Source: Paratinospora sagittata (Eukaryota; Streptophyta; Magnoliopsida; Ranunculales; Menispermaceae). From it: a DNA stretch of 64,000 bases. The stretch is taken from positions 21,468,288 to 21,532,287 of the forward strand of contig CM069605.1 of the NCBI GenBank assembly GCA_035771175.1. The letters are read 5' to 3'. Below the pieces are notes generated by a model, which saw only the letters and a list, made by a program, of their open reading frames with translations, did not search any database and was not told the origin of the DNA. Every line of letters begins with the position of its first letter. The first letter of the stretch is position 1. Below, in pieces: positions 11,131 through 23,040 of this stretch. The position numbers were made by a program, and so were the translations under genes.

Positions 11131-12454
11131 TGTTACACCCTGCCCGAACGGTCCTAAACCGACGGAACACTCACAAGCGAATGCATTATAAAATTTACCG
11201 AGTGCACAGGTACACAATTTAAATACAAATCTGATTTCATTAAATTCAGAATGCATTTTGTACAAAATGTAATTGAGGGAACATCCTCCCAAAATTTTCC
11301 CAATAACTAAGCAAGGGGTACAAAATGAGGGGGCAAAACACCTCCGCTCAATCCACCCTAAACTCCTGTAAAAATGGTTAATAACGGGGGTGAGCTATTG
11401 CCCAGTGGATAAAATAGTTCGTGAATATGACAATTAATAAAGAAGACTTCATAATCAAACATCGCATATACACAAAATAACATCATAAACAGTATAACAA
11501 GGCTTAACAAGAATGTATGCATAACAACGTCTCGTAATGGTTCTGAGATCGTTCATCGCCCTGAGTTCACGTACAGATGTCCATCCCCAGGTAATACTGG
11601 GTTCACGTTGTACATCCATCTCCAGAGGAAACATCAATAATAGTGAGCACAATTGCTTCAATAACTATTTCATAGATCACAAACAACTTTTGTCCTTAGG
11701 TAGTTCTTATTTCATGTATGATGACTATGCATGTGCGGGTCCGGTCTTTCCTAATATTAGACAGGATTTGGCAACGTTTAGTGATGCTTATCAGAGTCAA
11801 CATCAACACGTGCTTTGTTAGGATGTCTAATATTACTTATACAAGTAGACAACTTTCAATAGGACCAACCAGATCAGTCTTCAGGTGGGAACACGAGGTC
11901 CCGCTTAAATACTAAGTCTTCTAGAGCAGCAAGCTACCTCCCGTTTACTATTCAAAGTTACTGAGGACAATACTAAGTCTGGTTGAGTCAAATTGACCAC
12001 TAATCCGGTATAGTAACAGTGTAATATATAAACTCCAAATATTAAGACATAACTATGACATGTATGAACATTATATGCAATAATACTGTGTAAATGAATA
12101 ATAGACATAATGATAAATAAATGAAAACTTTAAGAAAAGTCATAAGACATGCAAACCTATGTTTTGTTCCCCACCTTCAGATAATATTGCTTTCCAAAAC
12201 TGGAGCTTCTTCCCAAGCAGAACCCCTTCATACCACAAAAAGAGTCTCTAAGAGAGAGTCTCAAAAAAAGGAGAGAGAAAATCACAGTAAGAGTGATGAA
12301 AACCAACCAAAAAGAGAAGGAGAAGAGATGAGTTGTGGTGTGAAAATGAGAGAGGGGGAGGGTTCCTTTTATAGAAAAAAACATGCTCGAACGTTCAGGC
12401 AATGCCCATATTTATTTATTTATTTATTTTTTGTTGTAAACCAAGGGTATTACA
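11131..12454 (-). repeat. Element 1 5' LTR (1,324 bp)
   Basis: It runs from TGTTACACCC to GGTATTACA on the plus strand. Homologous to 17844-19189 and 24336-25678. Includes a TATAAAAGG box (minus, 12365-12373). Confidence 0.85.
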
Positions 12455-12493
12455 ACAAATCCCAGTGATGATCGGTCACAACCGTCACAATAA

Positions 12494-13041
12494 TGGGAAG
12501 CTCCACCAAGTGGCTCTTTCAAGCTAAACCTAGACGCTGCTCTCGACAGTCAGAACAGAGTGTGTTCATTGGGAGCAATACTTAGAGATGAAAATGGAGA
12601 TGTTATAATAGCATCAACAAAAAAAGAAAGCACATGGCCTTCTGTGAATGTTGCGGAGAGTTTAGCAGTACGAGAAGGCCTGCATTTCGCAATTGATACA
12701 AGTTGCACACATCTTTTGATTGAGACAGATTCTCTATTGATAATCAATTTAATCAAATCAAAGAGCTACTCCATATCATATATTGGTGCAGTCTATTGTA
12801 GGGCATAGCTATCATAAATTTTAGAGACATGATCACAAATGAAACTGTTAAAGGGTGTTCTCATGTAAGAAGTACCAACAATGTCGTTGCTCACTCTATA
12901 GCAAAGTTTGATCACTCCATTGATGAACACATTGTATGGGTTGAAGAGGTCCCCAGTGGATTACTAACTTAGTCCTATTGGATCTTGTACCTCCTTTATC
13001 TTGATTTATATACAACCCAAATTTCCCTCAAAAAAAAAAAA
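12494..13041 (+). pseudogene. 5'-truncated LINE tail with broken RNase H domain
   Basis: The frame begins WEAPPSGSFKLNLDAAL and continues GAILRDENGDVI, VAESLAVREGL and LIETDSLLIINLI, which is the RNase H fold found at the C-terminus of plant L1-type ORF2. A frameshift near 12800 separates the last part, which resumes with HVRSTNNVVAHSIAKF and stops at 12972. Catalytic Asp (NLDAAL), Glu (AESLA) and Asp (ETDS) are present. A 12-A run (13030-13041) ends the copy. The 5' side is cut by element 1. Confidence 0.75.
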
Positions 13042-14375
13042 GTACATTTGTTTAGTTACACTTACTAGTAAGGTTATATCTATTTATATCCTTATTTATA
13101 TTATAGTTGAACGACAATCTATATGAAAGTATATACAGTAAAACCTCTCTATAGTGATACTCTATAAAAGAATAACCTCTACATAATCATAAAAAATTCC
13201 GATCTCAACTTAGGTCAAGTATAAATAGGAATAATTTTCACATTGTAATAAATTATAATTTTTCTGGGTCCCATCATAAAGAAACTTGCCTCTACATAAT
13301 AATAATTAACTATATATTGCAATAAATATATTGCATTAAAGGTTTAAGATGAATAAAATATTTATCTAAAGTTTGTATATTAACTTTGGGTGGCATGGTT
13401 AATTTGCTAGAGGGAGAAGGCAAGGGATCACTTGATTTGGTTGAAGATTAAAGGGTTGTGTTATAATGTATTTATATAATTTACATTGAGAGAAAAACAT
13501 TAAAGAGAATGTAAAATTTTGGACTTTTAAGATGACTTTTCATATTTTTAACACTTCCCACACTAAATAAATCTATGCACACTATTTTTTTGAAACTATA
13601 CTATTTTTTGAAACTATACAATAATTTTCCTAAGTACAACTCTTTTAAGTTATAGGCCCTGTTTGGGACTCCATTTTTTCTTCCGTTGTGACGCGAAATT
13701 GATGCAAATGCCAGGTTGGCGTGTTTGGCCAGCAATATCGAGATTGCGATTCCATTTCAAACGCGAAAATTGTGCGTTCTGGAAAAGCAAGACATGAGGT
13801 GCTTTCTTAATTTTCTTTTTGCGTTTACAGTATATTTTACCACTTTATCCTTGTACCTTTTTCAAAATGACTAAATTAACCCTTTATCTTATTTTACCCT
13901 AAAACCCTATCACTTTCACTTTCCTATTTCTCTGGAAAATTACTGTAAACTTTTGTGCTCTTGAGGTATGTTATTTTAATTTTTAGGTTTTCATTTTATT
14001 TGTTCTTCATGTTTCATCTGTTAGTTATTTCAATTTTTTTTTTAAATTGGGTTTCGTAATTGTTATTGCATTTTTTAATTTTTTAAAATACAATTCACTT
14101 ATTGTTCATCAAACCCGCAACATTTATATGTTCAACTTTTAGTGTTTTTGTTATGAAATTTTCTGAATTTGGGTTTTTAGAGTTATACTTCACAATTATA
14201 TATGGATGTTGCAAAAAAAAATTAATAACAATTTTCCAAAAATATTCATTCAATCTACTGTTTGCATGACCCTCCCAATTCCTTTTATTTTTTTAATTCA
14301 TGATTGAATTTGTTATTTATTTTTTATTAATTTATCATAAATTCAATTCTTCTCCACTTTTATGTTGTTGATTAG
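13042..14375. other. AT-rich non-coding stretch, probable 5' flank or leader of Helitron
   Basis: No gene. At 13138-13190 'cagtaaaacctctctatag' and 'aataacctctacataat' resemble ends of plant MITE-like repeats, and a related 'gcctctacataataataatt' recurs at 13290. 'GGCCCTGTTTGGGACTCC' at 13665 is a common start of plant DNA transposons. No terminal structure could be proved. Confidence 0.35.
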
Positions 14376-17300
14376 ATGGCAAAACGATATGATTTTGTTG
14401 AAGACATCAGTCCTCATTGCATACTTAACAAATTGGACAAAACTCAATCAAGGATGAGGAGAAGAATGATTATGATGAATAAAAGTGGGACAAACAAAGC
14501 TTCCAAATCGAATGTTGCAATAATAGGTAATCTAAATTTTACATGCTTTTTTTTGCCCAACATTTGTATCCATAATCTTGATTAAAATATGCTTATTGTA
14601 TCTTTTGTGTTTTTTTTTTCTTAATATCAGATGATCATGAATCACCAATTATTGGATCAAATCTATCTTGCTTGATGAACTTACCACTTCATGTTGCTAA
14701 TGGTTCGAGTATAAAGAGCAAAAGATTAAAAATCATAAAAAGTTCCATATCCCCTTCATCTGCTATAACAAATGGTAATATATTCAATAATTGCGGATTA
14801 ACTTAATTTTTTCATATGGAAATTTGAGTATATTTAGCTTATGAAACTAAAGTTGTTGCATATTTGTAGAAAACCTATAGCCATTTGATCAAACTCATTT
14901 TGTTAGTACAATTAACATTTTCAGTGCAGATCACACTGACATCTATAATGGTAATTTGTTATTTCAATTGTCTATGATTTTTATTTTGTTAATCTCTAAT
15001 TGTTTGTCCTAACTTATTTCTTATTTATAGAGAATATGATGCCACTTGATAAGGGTACATCTATTAAAGCTAAAACATACCCAAGAAAGCATCTATCGGA
15101 CATTGCTAATGGTAATATATTCCCTTTAATTTTTTTGTGTTTTCTTAGTAAATCTCTAATTATGTATGTTAATATAATATATAATTTTCATGTAGTTTGT
15201 TGCAATCTAAGGTCAACTTTGGATGAAGCTGGTGTTAGTAGTAGTGTTTATATATACTAGAGAATCTCAAAAAGTAAGTTTGGTTGACCAATGTACACCT
15301 CATTCATCATTTTGTAACTGTTTGGAATTGGAGAAAAACAAAGAAAATGCATTTCCTTCAAACAAGCAGAATAGTGTTTATCCCATGAATATTTCACCAA
15401 TATCTCAATTGTTGTCAAATTTATCCAAATTTTCGAATCATGTTGATGGAGTTTTGCATGGAAATAATCAAAGTGCCAGCAACATTAAACCATTGAAAAT
15501 TTCAGGTGCCCATCAAGTTGATGGTAAGTTAAGCGTTTTATTCATTTAGTTTAATACATTAATTTTAGAAGGTTAATGTATGACTTCGAATAAGTATGTT
15601 TATGTAGTTTGTTCAAATATTTTGAATGTGATATTTGAAATGGATCCATTACAAAGTCTTGCTAATGGAGTTTTGAGTGAAAACAATGATGAATCCATTG
15701 TTTATAATCCAACATCAATTGTTAGTGGTCATCCTGTTAATGTTATGAAATTTCTTTATTTTTTGTTTTATTTTTCTGAATCATTCATTTTCAATATGAT
15801 CTTTTGAATATTGATGTAATGTGTTGGTTCTATGTAGAATGTGTTGGTGATAATGATTTCCATGATACAATTAGTAATATATTTGAAGAAGGTATAAAAA
15901 ACTATATATGGAGTATTGTTGTCTGCAATTATTTTCCTTACACGTGCGTGTGTGTATATATATATCTAAATTAATAGTTTTTAACAAATTTGTATATTAG
16001 ATGTAGATGGTGATATTCATTCCACTTATAATGGTAAAATACTTTGCCTATTTTTTATTTTTTATAACTTTTCATACTTGAATCTAATGCACTATATTTT
16101 CTTAACTCAATTATAGATATTTTGGATATCGGTGATTCGATTTGGGAATGTCCATCGTGTACTGTATTGATGTGGTACGATGAAAGAACAAACAAAAACA
16201 AAAAGAGTAGAGCGCCAAATTTCTCTTTATGTTGTGCGCAAAGGAAAGTACAACTTCATTTTTTGCAAGAACTACTTGATATTCTGAAAAATCTTATCAT
16301 TGGATCTAATAGAAGAAGCAAGCATTTCCTAAACAACATTCGTGCATACAATATGATGTTTCCTTTTACATCAATTGGTGGAAAGATTGATTCGTCACTC
16401 AACAATGGCAATGGACTTTATGTGTTTAGATTACTATAACAAAATTATCATAGAATCAGAAGTTTATTACCACACTCAGGATCATCTCCAAAGTTTGCAT
16501 AGCTATACATTACGATATTGAAAATGAAGTTGAAAATAGAATGAGCATTGTTAGGTTTGTATTAAATATTTTATACATGATTTTTTGTTTGAGTTGAATT
16601 ATTGTTTTAACAATATTTACTAACTGTTATTTTATTATCATAAAATTTTGAACAGGTCAACCAGTAATTCATCAACATTTGATAAATCTATCATTGAAGA
16701 TTTAAAGAAGATGCTTGATGACCACAATGTTCTTTCTCAATCTTTCAGAAATGCTAGAGATAGATTTGTTTTGACTGAGTCTAGAAATGTGAAATTGGGG
16801 CTTATTGGCAAAAGGGATTATGATGGTCGAAGGTATAATCTACCTTCTGCTTCTGTAGTAGCTAGTTTATTTGTTGGTGACGTTGGGATCTGTGCTAATA
16901 ATAAAGATATCCTAGTGGAGACTCAAAATGGTGTATTGAAGCGAATCAATAAGTTGCATCCATCTTACCTTGTATTGCAGTATCCTTTACTTTTTCCACG
17001 TGGTGAAGATGGGTACAGGAGGGAAACACTTTTGAGGGAAAATCAACAGGTCAGGAGGGGAAAATTGAGTATGTGACAATCTTTTTCTTTTCTTTTAGGA
17101 TCCAACATAGAAATAATGAGTTCACAACAATTTTACATTTAAGGAAATTATTTCAGCAATTTTTAGTTGATTCATACACTATGATTGAGGCTGAAAGATT
17201 GTCATTTATTAGAATGAATCAAAAGAAACTAAGAGAAAAAATTTATGAAGGTTTAATAGAAGTTGTATTGAGGGGAGAAACAAATCCATCATGGCAAGGC

Positions 17301-17843
17301 AAACAAATTATATTACCATCTTCTTATGTTGGTGGTGCAAGGTAAATGATATTTCACCTTAAATCTGAAACCTTATGATTTTTTAAAGTAAATGTTTCAC
17401 CTTAAAGTTTGTCATTTATTTTACTAAATTTAATGCAAATGTTATGGAGTTAACCGATACATCATTTATTTTACTATATGGTTTTGGCAATATGATTCAT
17501 TTTAATTGCAATTAGCCGTTTTTAAATAGCATTTGTACTTTTTTTATAACATATTTGTGTTGCAGTTAATTGATACATCATCTCAATGAAACCATATTAT
17601 TTTACATATGTGTTATTTATTTGTTGCAAGGTATATGATACAAAATTATCAGTATGCAATGGCTATATGTAAATGGGTTGGATATCCTGATCTTTTTATT
17701 ACCTTCACGTGCAATTCCAAGTGGCCTGAAACAAAGATTTGTTAATCAATATGGACCTTGGACCTGAAGATAGACCTGATCTAATCTATAGAGTTTTTAA
17801 AATGAAATTGGATCTATTGGTTCGAGATTTGAAGCATAGCGGG
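14376..17843 (+). pseudogene. Helitron replication/helicase gene, 5' part only
   Basis: A chain of short exon-like frames in AT-rich introns leads into diagnostic Helitron segments: a Cys cluster (DIGDSIWECPSC… and FSLCCAQRKVQL, 16122-16260), FAQLYIYD-like sequence after a frame break (16490-16520), the Helitron-like N domain (ending LKRINKLHPSYLVLQYPLLF, 16936-17005) and the rolling-circle nuclease lead-in (GYPDLFITFTCNSKWPE, about 17680-17728). The last codons read LLVRDLKHS, then element 2 begins at 17844. The catalytic HUH and tyrosine region, the helicase and the 3' end are absent, so this copy cannot replicate. The 5' terminus was not located. Confidence 0.8.
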
Positions 17844-19189
17844 TGTCATACTCCGCCCGGACGCTCCTAAACCGGCAGGACACTCACAGGCGGGACGCAA
17901 ATGTATTAGAACAGTTACCGAGTACGCAGGTACACCATTCAAATACAAGTCTGTTTTCATTAATTTCAAAATGTATTTTGTACAGAATGTAGGTAGTCTG
18001 GAACCGCCAATAATGAGAGAACATCCTCCCAAAAATCTCCCTAACTAATTGAACGAATAAGTAAGGGAGTACAAAATGAGGGCCCCAAACACCTCCGCCC
18101 AATCCACCCTAGACTCTTGTAAAATAGTTAGCAACGGGATGAGCTATTGCCCAGTAAGTAAAATAGTTCGTAAATATGACAATTAATAAAGAAGACATCA
18201 TAATAATACATCAAATATACACAACATAACATCATAAACAATACAACATAGCTTAACATGTAATTATACATAACACCGTCTCGTAATGGCTCTGTGACCG
18301 TATATCACCCTAGGTTCACGTACAAATATCCATCTCCATGTAATCCTAGGTTCACATTCTACGTCCATCTCTAGGGGAAACATCAATAACAGTGGGCACT
18401 TGCACCAGTAAATAATCCATAGGTCACACACCACTTACGTCCCTAAGTGGTTCTTATTTTATGTATGATGACTATGCATGTGCGAGTTCGGTCTTTACTT
18501 ACATTAGACAGGATTTGGTAGCATTTGGTGACGCTTATCAGTGTTATCATCACTGTGTGTATTGTTAGGATGTCCAGTACAACTTATACAAGCAGACAAC
18601 TTTCAATAGGACCAACTGGACCCGAGTCCCCAGGTCGAGAGGTACGAACACGAGGTCCCGCTTAAATACCAAGTCTTCTAGGCAGCAAGCTGCCTCCCGT
18701 TCACTATTCAAAGTTACTAAGGACAAGATTAGGTTTGGTTTAGTCAAATTGACCGCTAATCTGGCGTAATAGCATTATAATACATGGACTCCAAATATTA
18801 AGGTATAAGCATGACATGTATGAATATTATACATAATAATGCAGCGTAAGTGAATAATAGACATAATGATAAATGAGTGAAAACTTAATAAAAAGTCATA
18901 AGACACGCAAACCTATGTTTCGTTCCCACCTTCAAATTGGAGACTTGATGTTCTGCGCTCTTTGTCGGGCAACAGCTCCGCACCGTACCAGTGGAGAGTA
19001 TCTAAGAAAGAGAATCTCAAAAGAGAGAGAGAGAGAGAGTGTGTGTGTGTGTGTGTGTCTAAGGAGTGAGGAGAGAGGTGGAGAGGTTTGGTGCGAGAAA
19101 TAAGGGGGAGGGCTCCCTCTTTTATAGCAAAAAGTTATGCCCGAATGTTCGGGTACTGCCATTTTTTTGTGTAAACCATGGGTATTACA
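17844..19189 (-). repeat. Element 2 3' LTR (1,346 bp)
   Basis: TGTCATACTC to GGTATTACA on the plus strand, matching the solo LTR at 24336 in length and ends. It holds a GA/GT microsatellite (19023-19060) and TATAAAAG on the minus strand (19119-19126). Confidence 0.85.
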
Positions 19190-19202
19190 CTCTACCCCTC
19201 TT
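19190..19202 (-). other. Polypurine tract of element 2
   Basis: Minus strand AAGAGGGGTAGAG abutting the LTR. Confidence 0.8.
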
Positions 19203-19234
19203 AAAATAATTTCGCCCTCGAAATTCAGTCCATG

Positions 19235-19755
19235 TAGTCATGATTGTTGTCTTCGTGAGATTCACTGCCTTGGTCATCTTCCATTAGATCAGGGTATTGA
19301 TGGTAAGGTCCCTGAATTATACTCTGGCTTGTGGAATCCTCGACATCATCAAACAATGTAGAGCAAATGGAATCGGATTCCTCCGCAGAAGGTTTCGACA
19401 TTTTCTTGACAAATGGTGGTGTAGGGCAGTGCGAGTTGTTACGTTTCAGGGGAGGCAGATTGAGTGGGGGAATGCTTGTACGTGTTGTTGCCCAAATTTG
19501 CCTGCCTGGTAGTTTTTGTAGGAGATCCTGGAGGATAAGGGCCCTTGATTGTTTCGGGCAATTTCATCACTATATAACCATATACGTTCTGGCAAAGGGG
19601 ATCACAGTCGCTGAGGCCAGAGAGTTGGTGATGTATAGAAGCTGTGGGTTGCTTATGGACTTGAAGGGCTCTCCTGAGGTTGCAAAACAGACCATGGTGT
19701 ATATGGTTCTTCACTCATGTCCGTGCTATCAGCAAGCATCTGCATTTTTGTAATG
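19235..19755 (-). pseudogene. Broken copy of the extra 3' ORF
   Basis: Homologous to 2754-3269. The same segments occur in shifted frames (ERIWLYSDEIARNN, NPIPFALHCL in place of DKFDSICSLL, and the acidic end). Frameshifts leave only 91 codons open at 19439-19714, in a frame that is not the conserved one. Confidence 0.45.
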
Positions 19756-19835
19756 AGATAAGATGTTGACACAATTATAGTTGAAAAAGAATAATTTCAT
19801 TGATAAGTAAAAAGTACAATATATCACAACATCAA

Positions 19836-21190
19836 TTATTGTTGGAATAATTCGGGGTATCTTTGTTTGATTTTATCTTCAAGTTCCCAAGTTGCTTCCT
19901 CTATTCCATGGTGATCCCAAAGAACTTTTACAAGTGGAATACTGATATTTGTTCTTTCTTCAACCTGAACTTCGACCAGAGGGACGATATGTGAAGGATC
20001 AGGATGATAGTTTCGAAGTATGGATACATGGAAAACGTCATGAACTTTGGAGATGGATAAGGGAATGGATAGTCAATATGCTAGTTTGCCAATGCGTTCG
20101 ATGATCTTAAATGGGCCTATACATCTTGGAGAGAGCTTTCCTTTGATCCTAAAGCGTTTGACACCTCTTGTAGGCTGGACTTTTAGAAAAACATAGTCCT
20201 CATTTCCAAACTCTAGAGGTTGTCTTCGCTTGTCGGCATAGCTCTTTTGTCGACTCTGTGCCGCACGAAGTTGCTCCTTTACTAATATGATCTTCTAAGA
20301 AGTGTCTTGAACTAGTTCTAGCCCCAATTTCGGTCGATCTGCCATGTCTAACCACCATACCGGGGATCTGCAAGGGCGACCATAGAGAGCCTCGTGTGGT
20401 GCTATGAAAATACTGGATTGGTAGCTGTTGTTGTATGCAAATTCATCCAAATGTAAGTGTTTATCCCATCCGTTGTGAAAGTTCAGTATGCAACATCGTA
20501 ACATGTCCTCTAAAATCTGGATCAAACGCTCTGACTGCCCGTCGGTCTATGGATGAAAAGTTGTGCCCATGGTAATCTTGGAGCTCATTATACTCTGGAA
20601 GCTTTTCCAAAAGTTTGATTTGAATCTAGGGTCTCGATCAGAGACGATCATGAGTGGTATGCCATAGAGGCGTACGATATCTTTTTCATACAATTCGGCT
20701 AGCTTGGTGAGGTTATTCGTGAACTTTATTGGTAAAAAGTGCGCGGACTTTGTAAGTCTGTCAATGATAACCCAAATTGCATCATTCTCTTTATTATTTC
20801 GAGGTAAGGCAGTAACAAAGTCCATTGCTATGTTCTCCCACTTCTATTATCCAAAAGGTAAAGTCTGGAGAAGGCCGAAAGGAAGTCTGCATTCCATTTT
20901 TACTTGTTGGCAAATGAGACATCGAGCAACATAGTCTGCAATAGCCTTTTTCATTCCAGAGAACCAAAATTGTCGCTTGACATTTTTGTATATTTTTTCT
21001 CCCCCAGGATGCTTAATGAACCTCGAGCAATGCATTTCAGTAAGCACTTCCTTTCGAACTTCGGGATCGTTCGGTAGGCACATACGTTTCTTGTAAAAAA
21101 CTACCCCATCATCGGAGACCGACCAGTGGGGAAGATCTTGTCCGCTGAGGATGAGTTCTCTTTTCTCCATTAACATGAGGTCCTTGGCTT
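19836..21190 (-). pseudogene. Element 2 integrase and chromodomain, frameshifted
   Basis: The pre-integrase zinc region is intact in appearance (a His-His side, then ARCLICQQVK, about 20900-20940). The core runs MDFVTALPRNNK (20825), IVSDRDPRFKS with the second catalytic Asp kept, then a stop in place of Gln (HP-stop-TDGQSER) and the Glu. YGRPCRSPVWWLD, GPFKIIERIGKLAY and VHDVFHVSIL follow. The chromodomain block (VKVLWDHHGIEEATWELE, ending RYPELF) is reached after a short deletion. Catalytic residues survive better than in element 1, but several stops remain. Confidence 0.85.
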
Positions 21191-22480
21191 GGGCAATTGA
21201 GATTTTTCGAATAAGCTCGGAGTTGGCAGTTAATTAGGAGAGTTGTGATCTTCCTCCCTCCTCAATGAGCTGTAAGTTGTAATTCTCCATCTCCGTAGCC
21301 AACTTTCCCATTTCGAAGTTGAGGGTACACGCAACAACATATGACTTTCTACTTAGGGCATTAGCAACAAAGTTCGCTTTTCCCGAATGATATTGGAGTT
21401 GAAATTCGTAATCTTTCAAAAATTCCAACCATCTTCTTTAGCGGAGGTTTAGGTCTCTCTAAGTGTAGATGTACTTGACGCTTTTGAGATCTGAGAAGAC
21501 CTCGAACTGCTCACCGTATAGGTAGTGGCGCCATAGTTTCAGTGCTAATACGACAGCTGCAAGTTCCAAGTAGTGCGTCGGGTAATTACCCTCATGGATC
21601 TTTAGTTGTCTAGAAGCATATGCAACAACTTGGTCATCTTGTATAATGAAAATCCAACTCCATTTCTTGGAGTGATTAGTACTGGTGTCGTCGTGAGATG
21701 CTTTTTCAATTCCTGGAATGACGATTCACAGGCTACGTTCCAGATGAATCGTATGTCTTTCAGAATGAGTTTGGTCATAAGTTCAACAATCTTGGAGAAG
21801 TCCTTGCTTCCAGTTTAATACCACTTCAACTTTTGAAGGATCTACTTCAATGCTTTTGCCTGAAACTACATGACTTAGGAATTGAACTTTTTTTGCCCAA
21901 AATTCGCACTTACTCAACTTTGCATATAGCTGGCGGTATCTTAAGGTCTGAAGGACAATCCTCAGGTGCGTCTTATGATCTTCCACTGTTGGTGAATACA
22001 CCAATATATCATCTACAAAGACCACCATAAATCGATCTAAATATGGTTTGAAGATACGATTCACCAGATCCATGAACATTGCAGGTGCGTTAGTTAGACT
22101 GAATGGCATGAACAGGAACTTGTAATGACCATATCGAGTTCTGAAAGTTGTTTTATTGACGTCCGACTCTCTGATCCGAAGTTGATGATAGTTGGATCAA
22201 AAATTAATCTTAGAGAAGTATTTGGCATCTCTAAGTTGGTAGAACAAGTCATCGATCCTGGGCAATGGGTATATGTTCTTGATGGTTACGTTATTCAACT
22301 TGTGATAGTCAATGCAAAGTCGTAACGAACCATCCTTTTTTTGAACGAACAGAATTGGAGCGCCCCAGGGTGATGAACTTTTTTCTGATGAAGCCTGTAC
22401 TCTCTAATTCCTTCATTTGTTTATCCAACTCAACCAGCTCGACGTTAGACATTCTGTATGGTGGAATGGAAATGGGTTCG
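21191..22480 (-). pseudogene. Element 2 reverse transcriptase and RNase H, decayed
   Basis: RT segments: [32 protein letters not shown] and the catalytic FVDDILVYS (about 22010-22030), which is intact, then [16 protein letters not shown] and [10 protein letters not shown] deletion removes the thumb ([11 protein letters not shown] is missing), and the frame shifts. RNase H continues with [34 protein letters not shown] and YHSGKANFVANALSRK. The fingers (22340-22440) are frameshifted. Confidence 0.8.
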
Positions 22481-23040
22481 TTTCCCCGTACCAGTTTGAT
22501 TTTTGAAGTGAAATTTTCGAACCGGGGGTAGGCCAGGAAGGTCGTTTAGAAATACCATTGGGAATTCAGATATTACTTCGATGTCATGCACATCGAGAGG
22601 GTATGGTAGTGGTGGCTCATTGTCGCCACTAATGGATAGAGATCGGAGTTTTGCTTTGAGGAGTGAGACAGTTGAGCTGTGAATATGTTTTCGGGTGCCT
22701 TGGATCTGGACTTTTTCTCCGGTAGGTAAGGTTATCAGAACTTGCTTATTTAGACAATCGATCTTAGTGTTTAGCGGCGTCAGCCAGTCCATGCCGAGAA
22801 TGATGTCAAAGTCTTCTATGTCCATGACCAAGAGATCTATATGGATTATCTGTCCTGACATTCTAAGTTCACATCTAGAACATTTCTCGTTATTGTTAGT
22901 ACTAGGTCCTATTGGTGTTGAGACATAGATAGTGAAGTTGGTTGGTTCAAGTTGCAAGCCTAATTGTGCTACCAATGTAGAAGATATAAAAGTATGTGGA
23001 ACCTGAATCAAATAATACATATACCATTGTATTGAACAAG
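22481..23040 (-). pseudogene. Element 2 aspartic protease region
   Basis: VLFDSGSTYFYI carries the catalytic Asp-Ser-Gly; after a frame break come CELRMSGQIIHIDLLVMD, EDFDIILGMDWLTPLN and EFPMVFLNDLPGLPPVRK, the usual protease-to-RT linker. The frame is interrupted near 22995-23020. Confidence 0.8.

Larger units (their letters stand above)
2071..12454 (-). mobile_element. Element 1: decayed Ty3/gypsy chromovirus, Tekay/Del-like
   Basis: Read on the minus strand the order is 5' LTR (11131-12454), primer-binding site, accessory ORF region, leader, gag, protease, RT, RNase H, integrase, chromodomain, extra ORF, polypurine tract and 3' LTR (2071-2720, truncated by F). Gag-protease-RT-RH-IN order with a chromodomain after the integrase is the chromovirus layout; the LTRs begin TGTAATACCC on the minus strand. 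Many stops, frame breaks and lost catalytic residues show it is dead. The right flank (ACAAA, 12455-12459) lies against a LINE tail; the left duplicate is hidden by F. Element 2 is a second copy of the same family without the accessory region. Confidence 0.85.

Noticed and set aside
11059..11292. 77-codon frame at the inner end of the 5' LTR (similar frames at 17814-18102 and 24321-24670)
   Set aside because: Recurs only because the LTR repeats; crosses the LTR/leader boundary and is not kept in frame between copies.
17839..17843. GCGGG as a confirmed target duplication of element 2
   Set aside because: The right end of element 2 is missing, so no second copy can be checked.
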